Positions 23,625-32,232 are shown, numbered from the stretch's first letter. The stretch is 39,187 bases of DNA from Bacteroidaceae bacterium (GCA_017470525.1 JAFUYM010000030.1:1-39187); one strand, 5' to 3'. The notes: generated from the letters alone by a model not told the origin. Numbers and translations are program-made.

Positions 23625-24428
23625 TTACCTTATCTTTACATCTTCAGAGTGATATTCACAGCCCGGGTTCTTGGGTAAACTCATGTAGTCACCATACCGA
23701 TAGGTGAGGCATTTCTCAGCCTCCTTCATGATGGGGACAGTGGTGTGTTCGTAGGGAACATACCTCACGGGCAGGTAGTCCTCTTTCAGACTTCTCTGAA
23801 AATAAGGAATGCCCAACCCGAAATCATAGTATTTGGTGGGGAAAATGCAGGAAAGCCCCCTCAGGAGGGGAAAGATGACCTTCCTGTTCAGTGCAGCCAG
23901 TGCCCTCACCTTCCCCATCACCTTTACTGGGTCGGCGGCAGTGCGCATCATTTTGTAAGTATGTCCCAATGTCACATTCGAAAGTTCGTGAATCCAGCGC
24001 GGCACACGTTCCAATGGGAAAATGTCAACCCAAATGCCATGCTCTTTCCATACCTTGTCATAGCCGTTGCGCTCGAACAACTGGCTGTTTCTGTCTCTCA
24101 CTTTTGCGAACTGGAAAAAGTAGTTCTTGTCAGTCGTGTGCCATTGTAATGCCATGTTTTCGGGCAATTCTTCGGGCAGAATCTTCATCAGTCGTTCAAA
24201 GTCGGGGCGCAGCATTTCAATGTCAAGGTCATCATCCCAAGGGATGAACCCCTGATGCCGCACCGCCCCCAACATGCTGCCGCCCGAAAGCCAATAAGGA
24301 ATCCCGTGCCGTTGGCAGATGCCGTCCAGCACCTCCAGCACCTCCAGCATCCGCATTTGCATCCGCCATGTCAGCGACCCCTCGGGGTTGTACTTCGCCC
24401 TCAGTTCTTTCGCATCAAAACTCGCCAT
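23625..24428 (-). CDS. LicD-family phosphotransferase
   Basis: This is a 267-residue cytoplasmic enzyme of the LicD/fukutin nucleotidyltransferase fold, which transfers phosphocholine or similar phospho-groups from a CDP-activated donor to cell-surface glycans. The family signature is complete: WLSGGSMLGAVRHQGFIPWDDDLDI (residues 46-70, split as GGSMLGAVRH and then PWDDDLDI), with the metal-binding acids D65-D67 and D69. The later segment HGIWVDIFPLERVP is also typical. It is convergent with the acyltransferase operon and shares a divergent promoter with the next glycosyltransferase. No licA, licB or licC genes are in the window, so whether the group is choline is open. Confidence 0.9.
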   Translation of the reverse strand: MASFDAKELRAKYNPEGSLTWRMQMRMLEVLEVLDGICQRHGIPYWLSGGSMLGAVRHQGFIPWDDDLDIEMLRPDFERLMKILPEELPENMALQWHTTDKNYFFQFAKVRDRNSQLFERNGYDKVWKEHGIWVDIFPLERVPRWIHELSNVTLGHTYKMMRTAADPVKVMGKVRALAALNRKVIFPLLRGLSCIFPTKYYDFGLGIPYFQRSLKEDYLPVRYVPYEHTTVPIMKEAEKCLTYRYGDYMSLPKNPGCEYHSEDVKIR

Positions 24429-24462
24429 AATCCATTTACCATTTGATAATTTACCATTTACA

Positions 24463-24497
24463 TTTGCAAAGGTACACTTTTTTGTTTATCTTTGCAA
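24463..24497. promoter_or_regulatory. Interlocked divergent promoters of licD and glycosyltransferase
   Basis: On the plus strand, TTTG (24463-24466) is followed after 20 bases by TATCTTTG (24487-24494). On the minus strand, TTG (24495-24497) is followed after 20 bases by TACCTTTG (24467-24474). Each -7 box abuts the -33 box of the other promoter, and TTTGCAAA occurs at both edges (24463-24470 and 24491-24498). Both promoters cannot be occupied at once. Confidence 0.75.
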
Positions 24498-24522
24498 ACA
24501 AAATACTTAACAATCCTTTCCT

Positions 24523-25458
24523 ATGTCTCTATCTCCCGTTGCCCTCTTTGTTTATAATCGTGCCGACAACACACGGAAGACGATAGACCATCTCCTTGCC
24601 AACACCCTTGCCAAGGAGACCGACCTCTATGTGTTTTCCGATGGAGGGAAAGATGAAAAGTCGTGGCGACAGGTGAACGAGGTGCGCACACTCCTTCATC
24701 AAGTCAAGTCAGAGGTGGAGAAGACCGCGGCTCTCCATTGCATGACACTCATTGAGCGTCCCGAAAACATTTATCTCGAACGCAACATCACAGAGGGAAT
24801 CGCTCAAGTGTTCCAAACTCACGACCGCATCATTGTGCTCGAAGATGACATCTGCACTTCCCCCTACTATCTGCAGTACATGAACCAAGCCTTCGACCTC
24901 TACAAGGACATCCCCACCGTCATGCATGTGGCGGGTTTCACCAACCTTGATATAGAAACTCCAGCATTCTATTTCACTCCCCACATGTCGGGATGGGGAT
25001 GGGGTACATGGCGTGACCGTTGGCAGCAGCATTTTGTTCACTATGAAACAAGAGAAGAAGCCCTTCAGGGCATGACCGCAACAGACCAGAAAGCCATCCA
25101 GTATGGCGGTGTTTTCCCCTGTCTTCGTAGCCTTGACAAACGTCCCATCCCATGGGATATTTGTTGGGAAATTGCCATTTATAAGGCTGGCGGTCTATGT
25201 CTCACCCCGGGGCATACACTCGTGCGCAACATTGGTTTGCAAAACGGCACCCACTTCCGTGCCTTCTCCCTTCTTCAGCATTATGAGTTCGACCGTGCCC
25301 CCCTCCAAGCCCCCCTTCCCCTCACATGCATTGAAAAGCCGCAGAAAGACCTTGCCATTGAGAACCTTTTTGCGGAAGCCATCACCGACTGGGGCATCCG
25401 CTACACTCCTCTCGGCAAATTCGTCCGTTGGATTTACAAAAGGATATTGAGAAAGTAA
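24523..25458 (+). CDS. GT-A fold glycosyltransferase
   Basis: This is a 311-residue glycosyltransferase. The N-terminus SPVALFVYNRADNTRKTIDHLL, then LYVFSDGGKDE, and the metal-binding IIVLEDDICTSPYYLQYMN form the nucleotide-sugar-binding half found in Bacteroidetes GT2-like/GT13-related enzymes. The segment MSGWGWGTWRDRW, then PWDICWEIAIYKAGG and PGHTLVRNIGLQNGTH, completes the usual family pattern. It is transcribed divergently from licD. It probably adds a sugar to the same surface glycan; the donor sugar cannot be read from the sequence. Confidence 0.85.
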   Translation: MSLSPVALFVYNRADNTRKTIDHLLANTLAKETDLYVFSDGGKDEKSWRQVNEVRTLLHQVKSEVEKTAALHCMTLIERPENIYLERNITEGIAQVFQTHDRIIVLEDDICTSPYYLQYMNQAFDLYKDIPTVMHVAGFTNLDIETPAFYFTPHMSGWGWGTWRDRWQQHFVHYETREEALQGMTATDQKAIQYGGVFPCLRSLDKRPIPWDICWEIAIYKAGGLCLTPGHTLVRNIGLQNGTHFRAFSLLQHYEFDRAPLQAPLPLTCIEKPQKDLAIENLFAEAITDWGIRYTPLGKFVRWIYKRILRK

Positions 25459-25543
25459 TCATCGCCCCCTCAAAATCTGCATTTTTACCTCTTGCTTCCT
25501 GTTTTTCATTTTTTTTGTACACCCTTAACACATTTTAACGTTC

Positions 25544-25579
25544 GGGGGGGGTAAAAATGAACATTTTATTATACCTTTG
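25544..25579 (+). promoter_or_regulatory. Lipoprotein promoter with a G8 tract
   Basis: TACCTTTG (25572-25579) is a good -7 box. The expected -33 position, about 20 bases upstream, is occupied by a run of eight G (25544-25551) and no TTG. The transcript would have a leader of about 130 bases. Confidence 0.45.
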
Positions 25580-25715
25580 TATTGTATTTGTCACTTGTAT
25601 GATGGAGAACATCAAAGGACACATAAGCATTCCAACCTTGGTAAGTGGTTTCGGAAGATTTAACATTTTATCACTAATTATAGATTTAATAACCAAATGT
25701 AAAAACAAACTTTTT

Positions 25716-26759
25716 ATGAAAAAGACATTTTTGACGTTCCTTATGACAGGAATGGTGGTATGTGCAGTAAGCACATCCTGTAGTAAAGACGATGATGGTG
25801 ACGGTGGTGGTGGTGCAAGTGCACAGTCAGGAACTCTCGCAGGCGACGACGCTGAGGCGAATGCCGCAGTGGAAGGTGTTCGTGTTTCTGCTGTAGGCTC
25901 CTATCGTTACAGTTATGACGAGAATGGTAAATTGGAGAGCATTTCGAGCAATAATTATCAAGGTTGGGTGCTTGAAGCCAAGAATAACTTCAAGATGCAG
26001 TGGGAAGATGAACATGATACAGAGGAACTTTCTTTCAGCATCAGTAATAACCATATTACAGGTGCTTCTATTAAATATACCGATTATGGATTGTCGGAAG
26101 GCACCATCACGGGCAGTGGCAGTGCCTCTTTTTCTTACAATTCAAAAGGACAGTTGACTTCCATTTCTGCCAGTTCTTCGGAGTCTGGCAATCTCTTCGG
26201 TGAGAAGTATTCTGCATCTGCAAAAACAACAACTAAGTACACATATTCTTCAGACAATCGTTTGCTGTCTATCAAGTTTGAGTCGAATTTTGCGGATGAA
26301 GGGGAAAATGGTAAAGAGACAGCACTCATTACGTTTGACTATTCAACGAGTTACCCCAATCTCTTCTACCAGTTTACACCAGAGCAGTGCCCTGATATAG
26401 TGTTTGATATGGGGGGAGATGCTGCTGATTTTGATGTGTTTGCATACGTTGGTTTGCTTGGTAAGGCTTCTTCTTATCTTCCATCGGGCTATACGGAGGA
26501 ATATTTATACGAGGAAGATGGTGAGGAGGATGAGTCTGGAACATATAATAGATCATGTAACTATTCCTTTAACAGTAATGGTACTATCAGCCGTGCTGGC
26601 AATAAGTCCTATTCCTACACGAACGTGGACACCCGTGCTGTTGTTATCAAAGAGGGTACAGAGCAAGAGGTCAAGAACAATGTTGCTCAAAAATCTTTTG
26701 GTCGCTTGCTGAATCGTATTCATGAACATCGCGCAGCACGTCGTGCAATGCAGAAGTAA
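25716..26759 (+). CDS. Surface lipoprotein with YD-type repeats
   Basis: This is a 347-residue predicted lipoprotein. The start at 25716 gives a signal peptide MKKTFLTFLMTGMVVCAVST followed by S-C and an acidic, Gly-rich tether (SKDDDGDGGGG), a pattern linked to export to the cell surface in Bacteroidetes. The frame opens earlier, at 25557, but that start lacks a proper signal order. The body holds repeats of the form Y-(S/D)-x-(N/D)-G-(K/Q)-L-x-S-I (for example YSYDENGKLESI, FSYNSKGQLTSI and YTYSSDNRLLSI), like the beta-strand YD-like repeats of DUF4595-type lipoproteins. The role is unknown. The last 40 residues are basic (RIHEHRAARRAMQK), which is odd for a secreted domain. Confidence 0.75.
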   Translation: MKKTFLTFLMTGMVVCAVSTSCSKDDDGDGGGGASAQSGTLAGDDAEANAAVEGVRVSAVGSYRYSYDENGKLESISSNNYQGWVLEAKNNFKMQWEDEHDTEELSFSISNNHITGASIKYTDYGLSEGTITGSGSASFSYNSKGQLTSISASSSESGNLFGEKYSASAKTTTKYTYSSDNRLLSIKFESNFADEGENGKETALITFDYSTSYPNLFYQFTPEQCPDIVFDMGGDAADFDVFAYVGLLGKASSYLPSGYTEEYLYEEDGEEDESGTYNRSCNYSFNSNGTISRAGNKSYSYTNVDTRAVVIKEGTEQEVKNNVAQKSFGRLLNRIHEHRAARRAMQK

Positions 26760-26787
26760 TTCTTGTGTAGCGATTGGAAATAAACTG

Positions 26788-26815
26788 AAAGAGTTCTGCT
26801 GATGCAGGACTCTTT
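26788..26815 (+). terminator. Terminator after the lipoprotein gene
   Basis: A 12-bp stem (26788-26799 with 26804-26815, one G-T pair) with a TGAT loop ends in a short T-run (TTTTGTT), 29 bases after the lipoprotein stop. Confidence 0.75.
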
Positions 26816-26942
26816 TGTTATATGGGTGAGTTAAAATATGACTTCATTAGGATGTCTGTTCCGTATGACAACAAACTTCTGATGCCGAACTCACGTTAAT
26901 CATTACACCTTTTTTCTTTGAAGCCAATTTTATCCTATACGA

Positions 26943-27020
26943 GCACCCAGCACTATTTATTTGACGCACTCAGTGCATAAAATGATGAGCACCCAGCGCC
27001 TATTATTTCGTGCTGGGTGC
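26943..27020. repeat. Repeats forming mutually exclusive hairpins
   Basis: GCACCCAGCAC (26943-26953) and a near copy, GCACCCAGCGC (26989-26999), can each pair with GTGCTGGGTGC (27010-27020). Between them lies a small hairpin, GCACT/AGTGC (26966-26976). The second arm is close to the third, so the two pairings compete. It lies in the 419-base gap between the lipoprotein and the symporter. Weaker hairpins at 27060-27076 and about 27099-27127 may end the symporter transcript; nothing else is recognised in this gap. Confidence 0.55.
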
Positions 27021-27178
27021 CCATTTTCTCACTACCACCTGTTATTGAAATGGTTAAGTCATTTTCTGGGAAAATGCGGTAAGCCATGCCTTCTATCGGC
27101 TTTCAGAAAGAGAGACCTTGCTGAAGGTTTGTTTTGTCCTATTCATGATGATTGGTGGCTTGGGGGGAATCGGAATAA

Positions 27179-28024
27179 CTACTTCTTTCTTTTTGCCAGT
27201 CCTACATAGAGGAGCAGCAACACGTTCATCATCAGAGCATAGATGATGGCGGGGATGGCGATGGTCTCGTTGTTGAACACAAGAGGGCTGCATGCCACGG
27301 CGATGGCTTGGGCTGCATTCTGCATGCCTACTTCGATGACGATGGTGCGGCGTTCGGCTCCATTGAGGTGCATGATGAGGGAGAGCAGGGTGCCTGCCCC
27401 CATGGCGAGGAGGATGAGAACGGTGATGCAGAGTCCGAGTGAGGGAAATTCGCGGACGATGGTCTCGCGGTGTTGCAGGAAAAAGATGGTGGCGAGCAGA
27501 ATGAGGGCGGGGAAGGCGATGTGGCGCAACACATTGTGGATGCGTTGGGCTGCGGTCTTCCATTTCATCCTGATTCCAAGCCCAATAAGGATGGGCACAG
27601 CCATCAGCAGGATGTTTTGTATGAGCAGGTTGCCCACAGGCAATTGAACGGAGGTGGCGGTGCCGACACTTTGGGTTGCCCACGCCATGATGAGTGGCAC
27701 GGTGAAGAGGGTGATGATGGAACTGCATGCGGTGAGGGTGACGGAGAGTGCCACATCGCCACGCGCAAGCATGGAAAACACGTTGCTGGAACTGCCGCTA
27801 GGGCTGCATGCAATGAGGATGATGCCTAAAAAGAAAAGCGGGGTGAGGTGGAATGCGCTGCCCACGCCCCATGCGATGAGGGGCAGGAGGATGATTTGCC
27901 CGACAAGTCCTGCCGCAATGGGCAGGGGGCGCTGAAGGATAAGTCTGAAGTCGTGAGGTCGTAAGGTCAGTCCGAGGTCGAACATGAGCAACGTGAGAAT
28001 GGGTAGGACGATAAGGATGGTCAT
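27179..28024 (-). CDS. Bile acid:sodium symporter (BASS) family transporter
   Basis: This 281-residue integral membrane protein has about nine hydrophobic segments. Family motifs include the IACSPSGSSSNVFSMLARGDVALSVT region (residues about 71-97), where the crossover Na+-binding segment lies, and the later EVGMQNAAQAIAVA segment. Members carry bile acids, pantoate, sulfonated steroids or keto acids with Na+. The actual substrate cannot be inferred here. It ends the minus-strand pair with dgt, 16 bases after the dgt stop, so it is probably co-transcribed. Its protein is slightly short at the N-terminus compared with typical members (about 300). Confidence 0.85.
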   Translation of the reverse strand: MTILIVLPILTLLMFDLGLTLRPHDFRLILQRPLPIAAGLVGQIILLPLIAWGVGSAFHLTPLFFLGIILIACSPSGSSSNVFSMLARGDVALSVTLTACSSIITLFTVPLIMAWATQSVGTATSVQLPVGNLLIQNILLMAVPILIGLGIRMKWKTAAQRIHNVLRHIAFPALILLATIFFLQHRETIVREFPSLGLCITVLILLAMGAGTLLSLIMHLNGAERRTIVIEVGMQNAAQAIAVACSPLVFNNETIAIPAIIYALMMNVLLLLYVGLAKRKK

Positions 28025-28040
28025 GGTGGTTTTTAAGTTT

Positions 28041-29354
28041 TCATATCATGGGGAGGCTTTCGCCGTTAATCTTGCGGTAGAGGTCGAGGGCGAAGACGTC
28101 GGTCATGCCAGAGAGGTAGTCGAGCACTGCCATGATGCGCACGTAGGTGTCAGGGCTATCGACTTCGTATTGGGAGGACACGCGGTCGAGCAGCAGGCGG
28201 CTGTAGGCATGTTGAGGGTTCATGACGGCATGAATGAAGAGTCCCATGAGTGTGTAGATGATTTTGTAACCAGCCAGTTCGGTGTCAACCACATCACGGC
28301 TGCGGTAGATGCGGCTTTTTGCCACTTGCACACAGGTGGCGTATGCATCGTGTACGAGGGGACTGGCATGGTCGATGAGCGACCCGTTGAAGGCTCCATT
28401 AAGAATGTTTTCTTCGTTCTCTACAAACACGCGCACACATTCTTTTTCCAATGCTCCGATGGCACAGGAGCGGAAATAGACAACTTGCTCGTTGAGGTCA
28501 TCGACTTGTTGGGCGCGTTGGATGATGTGTTCGCGTTGGTCGGGACGGACGAAGCCTAGCATGAGGTCGCGGGTTTCGGTGGTGGAGAGGATTTTCAGTT
28601 TGTGGGCATCTTCTATGTCCATGATTTCGTAACAGATGTCGTCGGCCGCCTCGACAAGATAAGCGAGAGGATGGCGATGCCACCCGACGTGGGTGCGTGT
28701 GATGCCCAGTTCGTCAGCAATGCGCTCGTAGAGGGGACGTTCTTGGGTGAAGAAACCGAATTTCTGCTTGGTCGCATCGATGGCGGGGTAGGGATATTTG
28801 ACAATGCTGGCAAGGGTGGAGTAGGTGAGCACGAATCCGCCTGCTCGGCGCCCTTTGAACTGGTGGGTGAGCAGACGGAAGGCATTGGCATTGCCGTCGA
28901 AATGGGTGATGTCTGCCCATTGTTCGGGAGTGAGTTGCCCTTTGTAGGTGATGCCTTCACCCTCGCTGAAATAGGAGGCAATGGCGCGTTCGCCAGAATG
29001 TCCGAATGGAGGATTGCCAAGGTCGTGGGCAAGACAAGCGGCAGAGACGATGGAACCTATTTCGCAGAAGGAAGTGCCTGACAGTTCTGGGTGATGCTCA
29101 ATGAGTTGATGTGCCACATCATCTCCGAGGCTACGTCCCACGCTTGCCACTTCGAGGGAGTGAGTGAGGCGGTTGTGAACGAAAATGCTACCTGGTAAAG
29201 GGAATACCTGTGTCTTGTTTTGCAGGCGGCGGAATGGGGCGGAAAAGATGAGGCGGTCGTAGTCGCGCTTGAACTCAGTGCGGTCATCTTGTTTGTTGAC
29301 GTGGAGTTCCTCTTGTCCGAGTCGTTTATTGGAGATAAGTTGTTGCCAATTCAT
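28041..29354 (-). CDS. dgt: dGTP triphosphohydrolase (dGTPase, HD domain)
   Basis: This enzyme splits dGTP, and possibly other dNTPs, into deoxynucleoside and triphosphate. The 437-residue protein has the family opening YDRLIFSAPFRRLQNKTQVFPL. The HD-domain ligands are H65 (RLTHSLEV), H110-D111 (CLAHDLGNPPFGHSGE) and H119. The length and the RxxQxKTQVF motif match full-size dGTPases, not smaller HD hydrolases. It is divergent from dut, with the two start codons 152 bases apart, so two dNTP-pool enzymes share one control region. Phage restriction through dNTP depletion is known for some dGTPases, but nothing here points to that. Confidence 0.93.
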   Translation of the reverse strand: MNWQQLISNKRLGQEELHVNKQDDRTEFKRDYDRLIFSAPFRRLQNKTQVFPLPGSIFVHNRLTHSLEVASVGRSLGDDVAHQLIEHHPELSGTSFCEIGSIVSAACLAHDLGNPPFGHSGERAIASYFSEGEGITYKGQLTPEQWADITHFDGNANAFRLLTHQFKGRRAGGFVLTYSTLASIVKYPYPAIDATKQKFGFFTQERPLYERIADELGITRTHVGWHRHPLAYLVEAADDICYEIMDIEDAHKLKILSTTETRDLMLGFVRPDQREHIIQRAQQVDDLNEQVVYFRSCAIGALEKECVRVFVENEENILNGAFNGSLIDHASPLVHDAYATCVQVAKSRIYRSRDVVDTELAGYKIIYTLMGLFIHAVMNPQHAYSRLLLDRVSSQYEVDSPDTYVRIMAVLDYLSGMTDVFALDLYRKINGESLPMI

Positions 29355-29367
29355 TTTTCAAAAGTGA

Positions 29368-29490
29368 GGAATTCGGAATGTGGAATTCGGAATGGAATGC
29401 AAAGGTAGTGAATAAATGGGAAATAGAACAATCCAAATGGTAAAAATTCCTAATTCCTAATTCCTAATTCCCAATAATTCATTACCTTTG
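29368..29490. promoter_or_regulatory. Divergent dgt/dut control region with short tandem repeats
   Basis: For dgt on the minus strand, TTG (29429-29431) and TACCTTTG (29400-29407) are 21 bases apart. For dut on the plus strand, TACCTTTG lies at 29483-29490 but the -33 zone holds a 7-bp tandem repeat, AATTCCT (29445-29471, about four copies). A 14-bp direct repeat, GGAATTCGGAATGT, lies at 29368-29395 in the dgt leader. The two repeat families are partly complementary. Confidence 0.6.
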
Positions 29491-29506
29491 CACAAAATTT
29501 TGCAAT

Positions 29507-29941
29507 ATGGAAGTGAAAATCATCAATCAATCACATCATCCGCTGCCACAATATGCCACGTCGCAGTCGGCGGGAATGGACTTACGGGCGAATCTCGATG
29601 CGCCCATCACGCTGGAACCATTGGCGCGCGCATTGGTGCCTACAGGATTGTTTATGGCATTGCCTGAAGGCTATGAGGCACAAGTGCGTCCGCGTTCTGG
29701 ATTGGCGATTAAGAAGGGCGTTACGGTGCTGAACTCGCCTGGTACGATTGATGCTGATTATCGTGGCGAGGTGTGTGTGATTTTGGTGAATCTTTCCAAC
29801 GAACCTTTTGTCATCAACGATGGCGAGCGCATTGCGCAGATGGTCATTGCCAAGCATGAACAGCCCCATCTGGTGGAAGTGGAAGTGCTGGACGAGACAG
29901 AGCGTGGGGCAGGAGGTTTTGGGCATAGTGGAGTGAAGTGA
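29507..29941 (+). CDS. dut: dUTP diphosphatase (dUTPase)
   Basis: This trimeric enzyme hydrolyses dUTP to dUMP, keeping uracil out of DNA and feeding thymidylate synthesis. The 144-residue protein shows all five motifs: SAGMDLRA (21-28), [11 protein letters not shown] (61-71), [14 protein letters not shown] (76-89), ERIAQMVI (107-114) and the C-terminal [10 protein letters not shown] (133-142), which closes over the active site. It heads an operon; the next gene starts 8 bases after its stop. The dut-TPR-DUF4292-EnvC order is common in Bacteroidetes, as far as I recall. Confidence 0.95.
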   Translation: MEVKIINQSHHPLPQYATSQSAGMDLRANLDAPITLEPLARALVPTGLFMALPEGYEAQVRPRSGLAIKKGVTVLNSPGTIDADYRGEVCVILVNLSNEPFVINDGERIAQMVIAKHEQPHLVEVEVLDETERGAGGFGHSGVK

Positions 29942-29949
29942 AAAAATAA

Positions 29950-31572
29950 ATGAGCATGCAGCGATTATTCTTCATCTTGTCTTTGATGTTGGTGTCTGTG
30001 GTCTCGGTGACAGCACAGACATCTAAGTTTGATTACATCTTTCAGGAGGCGGTACGACAGAAGTTGGCACGGAATTATGACGGTGCCATCGACCTGTTTG
30101 ACCATTGCCGGCAATTGGAACCGGAATCGGGAGCGGTGCTCTACGAACTGGCAGACCTCTATCGTTATGTGAAGAATGATACATTAGCGATTCGTGCCTT
30201 GGAGAAGGCCTGTCGGCTCTATCCTGACAACTATTGGTATAAGAACCGTTTGGTATCGCTCTATCTGGAAAACAAGCGGAACGAGGAGGCTCTGAGCCAT
30301 GTGGAGGATATGGCTCGTCAGTTTCCGGAGAAAGGGGAGGTGCTGATGATGCTCTTGGAACTTTATGAGAAGAACCAAGACTTTGAGAACATGGTCAAGG
30401 TGTTGGACCGGATTGAAGTGAAAGAAGGGAAAAGTGAGCAACTGTCAATGGAGAAATTCAGGCTGTTCTTGCAAATGAATGATGAGAAACGTGCTTTCGA
30501 GGAGATGAGGAATCTGGCGGAAGAATACCCGAATGATTTGCGTTATCAGGTGGTGATTGGCGACCTCTATCAGGATGCGGGCAAAAAAGAAGAGGCACTG
30601 CGGCAGTTCAAGACTGTAGAGGCAAAAGACCCCGAGAATGTTCCATTGCTATTGTCGTTGGCGAATTATTACCACATGGAGGGATCAGATTCGCTCTACC
30701 ATGCTTATCTGAAAAGACTGCTGACGAACAAGGCGGTGGATGATGCGACGCGGTTGAGGATGATGGGGGTCATTGTGCGTGAGAACATCACAGCCAATGC
30801 CGATTCGACGGCAGTGCTCAATCTTTTCGACACGGTATTGCAGCAGCCACAGGAGCAGACCGACCTATTGGAACTGAAGGTGCGATATATGGTGCAAAAG
30901 CAGATGCCGAAAGAGGAGGTGAAGCCCCATCTCCTTCAGATGCTCGACATTGATCCTGAAAATAATATGGCACGAGAGTTGTTGCTCTCGTATGCCATCC
31001 AGGAAAATGACACCTCGGGAGTCATACAGATTTGTAAACCTGCAGTCGATTACAAATCGGACAATCCTGTCTTCTACTATTACTTGGGGGTGGGTTATTT
31101 CCAGTTGGACGAAAAGCAAAGTGCAGTGGATGCCTTCAGGGCAGGATTGGAGCATGTGGAGAACAGCACGAATGAGAATAAGTTGCAGTTGCGTGTCAAC
31201 ATGTATGCCTTGTTGGGCGACATCTACCATAGTTTGGGGCAGGATGAGAAGGCATTTCTGGCATACGATTCATGTCTGGTGTATAAGCAGAACGATGCGA
31301 TGGTGCTGAATAACTATGCCTACTATTTGTCGCTGAAAAAGAGAGACTTGCAGCGTGCGGAAGAAATGAGCCGGCAGGCAAATGAGATAGAACCTGATAA
31401 TGCCACTTATCTTGACACTTACGCTTGGGTGCTCTTCCAGATGAAGCGTTACGAAGAAGCCAAGGAATATATGGATAAGGCTGTAGCAATCATGGAGAAA
31501 GAAGGGGAAGACATGAGTGATGATGTGCGGGAACACGTGAAGCAAATCAATAAAAAGGTAAAGAAAAAGTAA
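29950..31572 (+). CDS. Exported tetratricopeptide repeat protein
   Basis: This 540-residue protein starts with a signal peptide MSMQRLFFILSLMLVSVVSV ending in TAQ, so it is exported and probably periplasmic. The rest is a string of TPR-like helix pairs (for example ARNYDGAIDLFDHCRQLEPE, AVLYELADLYRYVKND and LNNYAYYLSLKKRDLQRAEE), covering most of the length. TPR scaffolds bind partner proteins. Its place between dut and two envelope genes (a DUF4292 lipoprotein and an EnvC-like protein) suggests an envelope-assembly role, as for neighbours in other Bacteroidetes. No enzymatic motif is seen. Confidence 0.85.
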   Translation: MSMQRLFFILSLMLVSVVSVTAQTSKFDYIFQEAVRQKLARNYDGAIDLFDHCRQLEPESGAVLYELADLYRYVKNDTLAIRALEKACRLYPDNYWYKNRLVSLYLENKRNEEALSHVEDMARQFPEKGEVLMMLLELYEKNQDFENMVKVLDRIEVKEGKSEQLSMEKFRLFLQMNDEKRAFEEMRNLAEEYPNDLRYQVVIGDLYQDAGKKEEALRQFKTVEAKDPENVPLLLSLANYYHMEGSDSLYHAYLKRLLTNKAVDDATRLRMMGVIVRENITANADSTAVLNLFDTVLQQPQEQTDLLELKVRYMVQKQMPKEEVKPHLLQMLDIDPENNMARELLLSYAIQENDTSGVIQICKPAVDYKSDNPVFYYYLGVGYFQLDEKQSAVDAFRAGLEHVENSTNENKLQLRVNMYALLGDIYHSLGQDEKAFLAYDSCLVYKQNDAMVLNNYAYYLSLKKRDLQRAEEMSRQANEIEPDNATYLDTYAWVLFQMKRYEEAKEYMDKAVAIMEKEGEDMSDDVREHVKQINKKVKKK

Positions 31573-31578
31573 ACGGAC

Positions 31579-32232
31579 ATGAAAAGAATATTTTGGCTGT
31601 TGATACCAGCATTACTGATGCTTTCGGCATGTCGTTCGAGCAAGAAGGGTGTGGGGAACGAGACTGACCCCACCCAACCTACAACAACGGTTCATGCAGA
31701 GAAATCGACTGATTCTCCTTCGAAAAAGAAAGACAAGCAAGACCCCGACCTCGGCAAGATGAAAATACCTGTGGGCACTAACTTCACGTCGAAAGTGAGG
31801 GTCACCATCACCCAAAATGGCAAAGACATCACTACCAACGGAAACTTGAGGATGCGCTACGACGACGTGATTCAAATCACTTTGTTCGATCCTCTGTTGG
31901 GCATTGCTGAGGTGGGACGCATGGAACTTTCCCCTGACAATGTGCTTATCATCGATAAGGTGAACAGACGCTATACGAGCACCACCTATGATGAGTTCTC
32001 TGCGTTGAAAAGTCGTAACATCGATTTTAAGACCATTCAGGATTTCTTCTGGAAGGAAGCCCAAAATGGGGATAAGTTTGCCTACACCATCCCTGCCAAG
32101 AGTGACATCAAACTGGATCTGAAGTTGTCGAACAAAGGGAATGCTTCCAATTGGAGTGCCCATACGCAGGTGTCAGACAAATACACAAAGACAGATGCCA
32201 ATAAGTTGTTTAGCAACATGATAAACGAGTAG
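31579..32232 (+). CDS. DUF4292-like lipoprotein
   Basis: This is a 217-residue lipoprotein. The signal MKRIFWLLIPALLMLSAC has lipobox LSAC with Cys18, followed by a charged linker (about 19-60). The following region, TNFTSKVRVTITQNGKDITT and MRYDDVIQITLFDPLLGIAEVGRMELSPDNVLIIDKVNRRY, matches the DUF4292 pattern. That fold resembles LolA/LolB lipid-binding beta-barrels. A role in lipid or lipoprotein handling is inferred from the fold and not shown. It starts 6 bases after the TPR gene. Confidence 0.8.
   Translation: MKRIFWLLIPALLMLSACRSSKKGVGNETDPTQPTTTVHAEKSTDSPSKKKDKQDPDLGKMKIPVGTNFTSKVRVTITQNGKDITTNGNLRMRYDDVIQITLFDPLLGIAEVGRMELSPDNVLIIDKVNRRYTSTTYDEFSALKSRNIDFKTIQDFFWKEAQNGDKFAYTIPAKSDIKLDLKLSNKGNASNWSAHTQVSDKYTKTDANKLFSNMINE

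Noticed and set aside
26961-27209. 82-codon plus-strand ORF in the gap after the lipoprotein
   Set aside because: It crosses the competing hairpins and runs into the symporter gene; no protein features.
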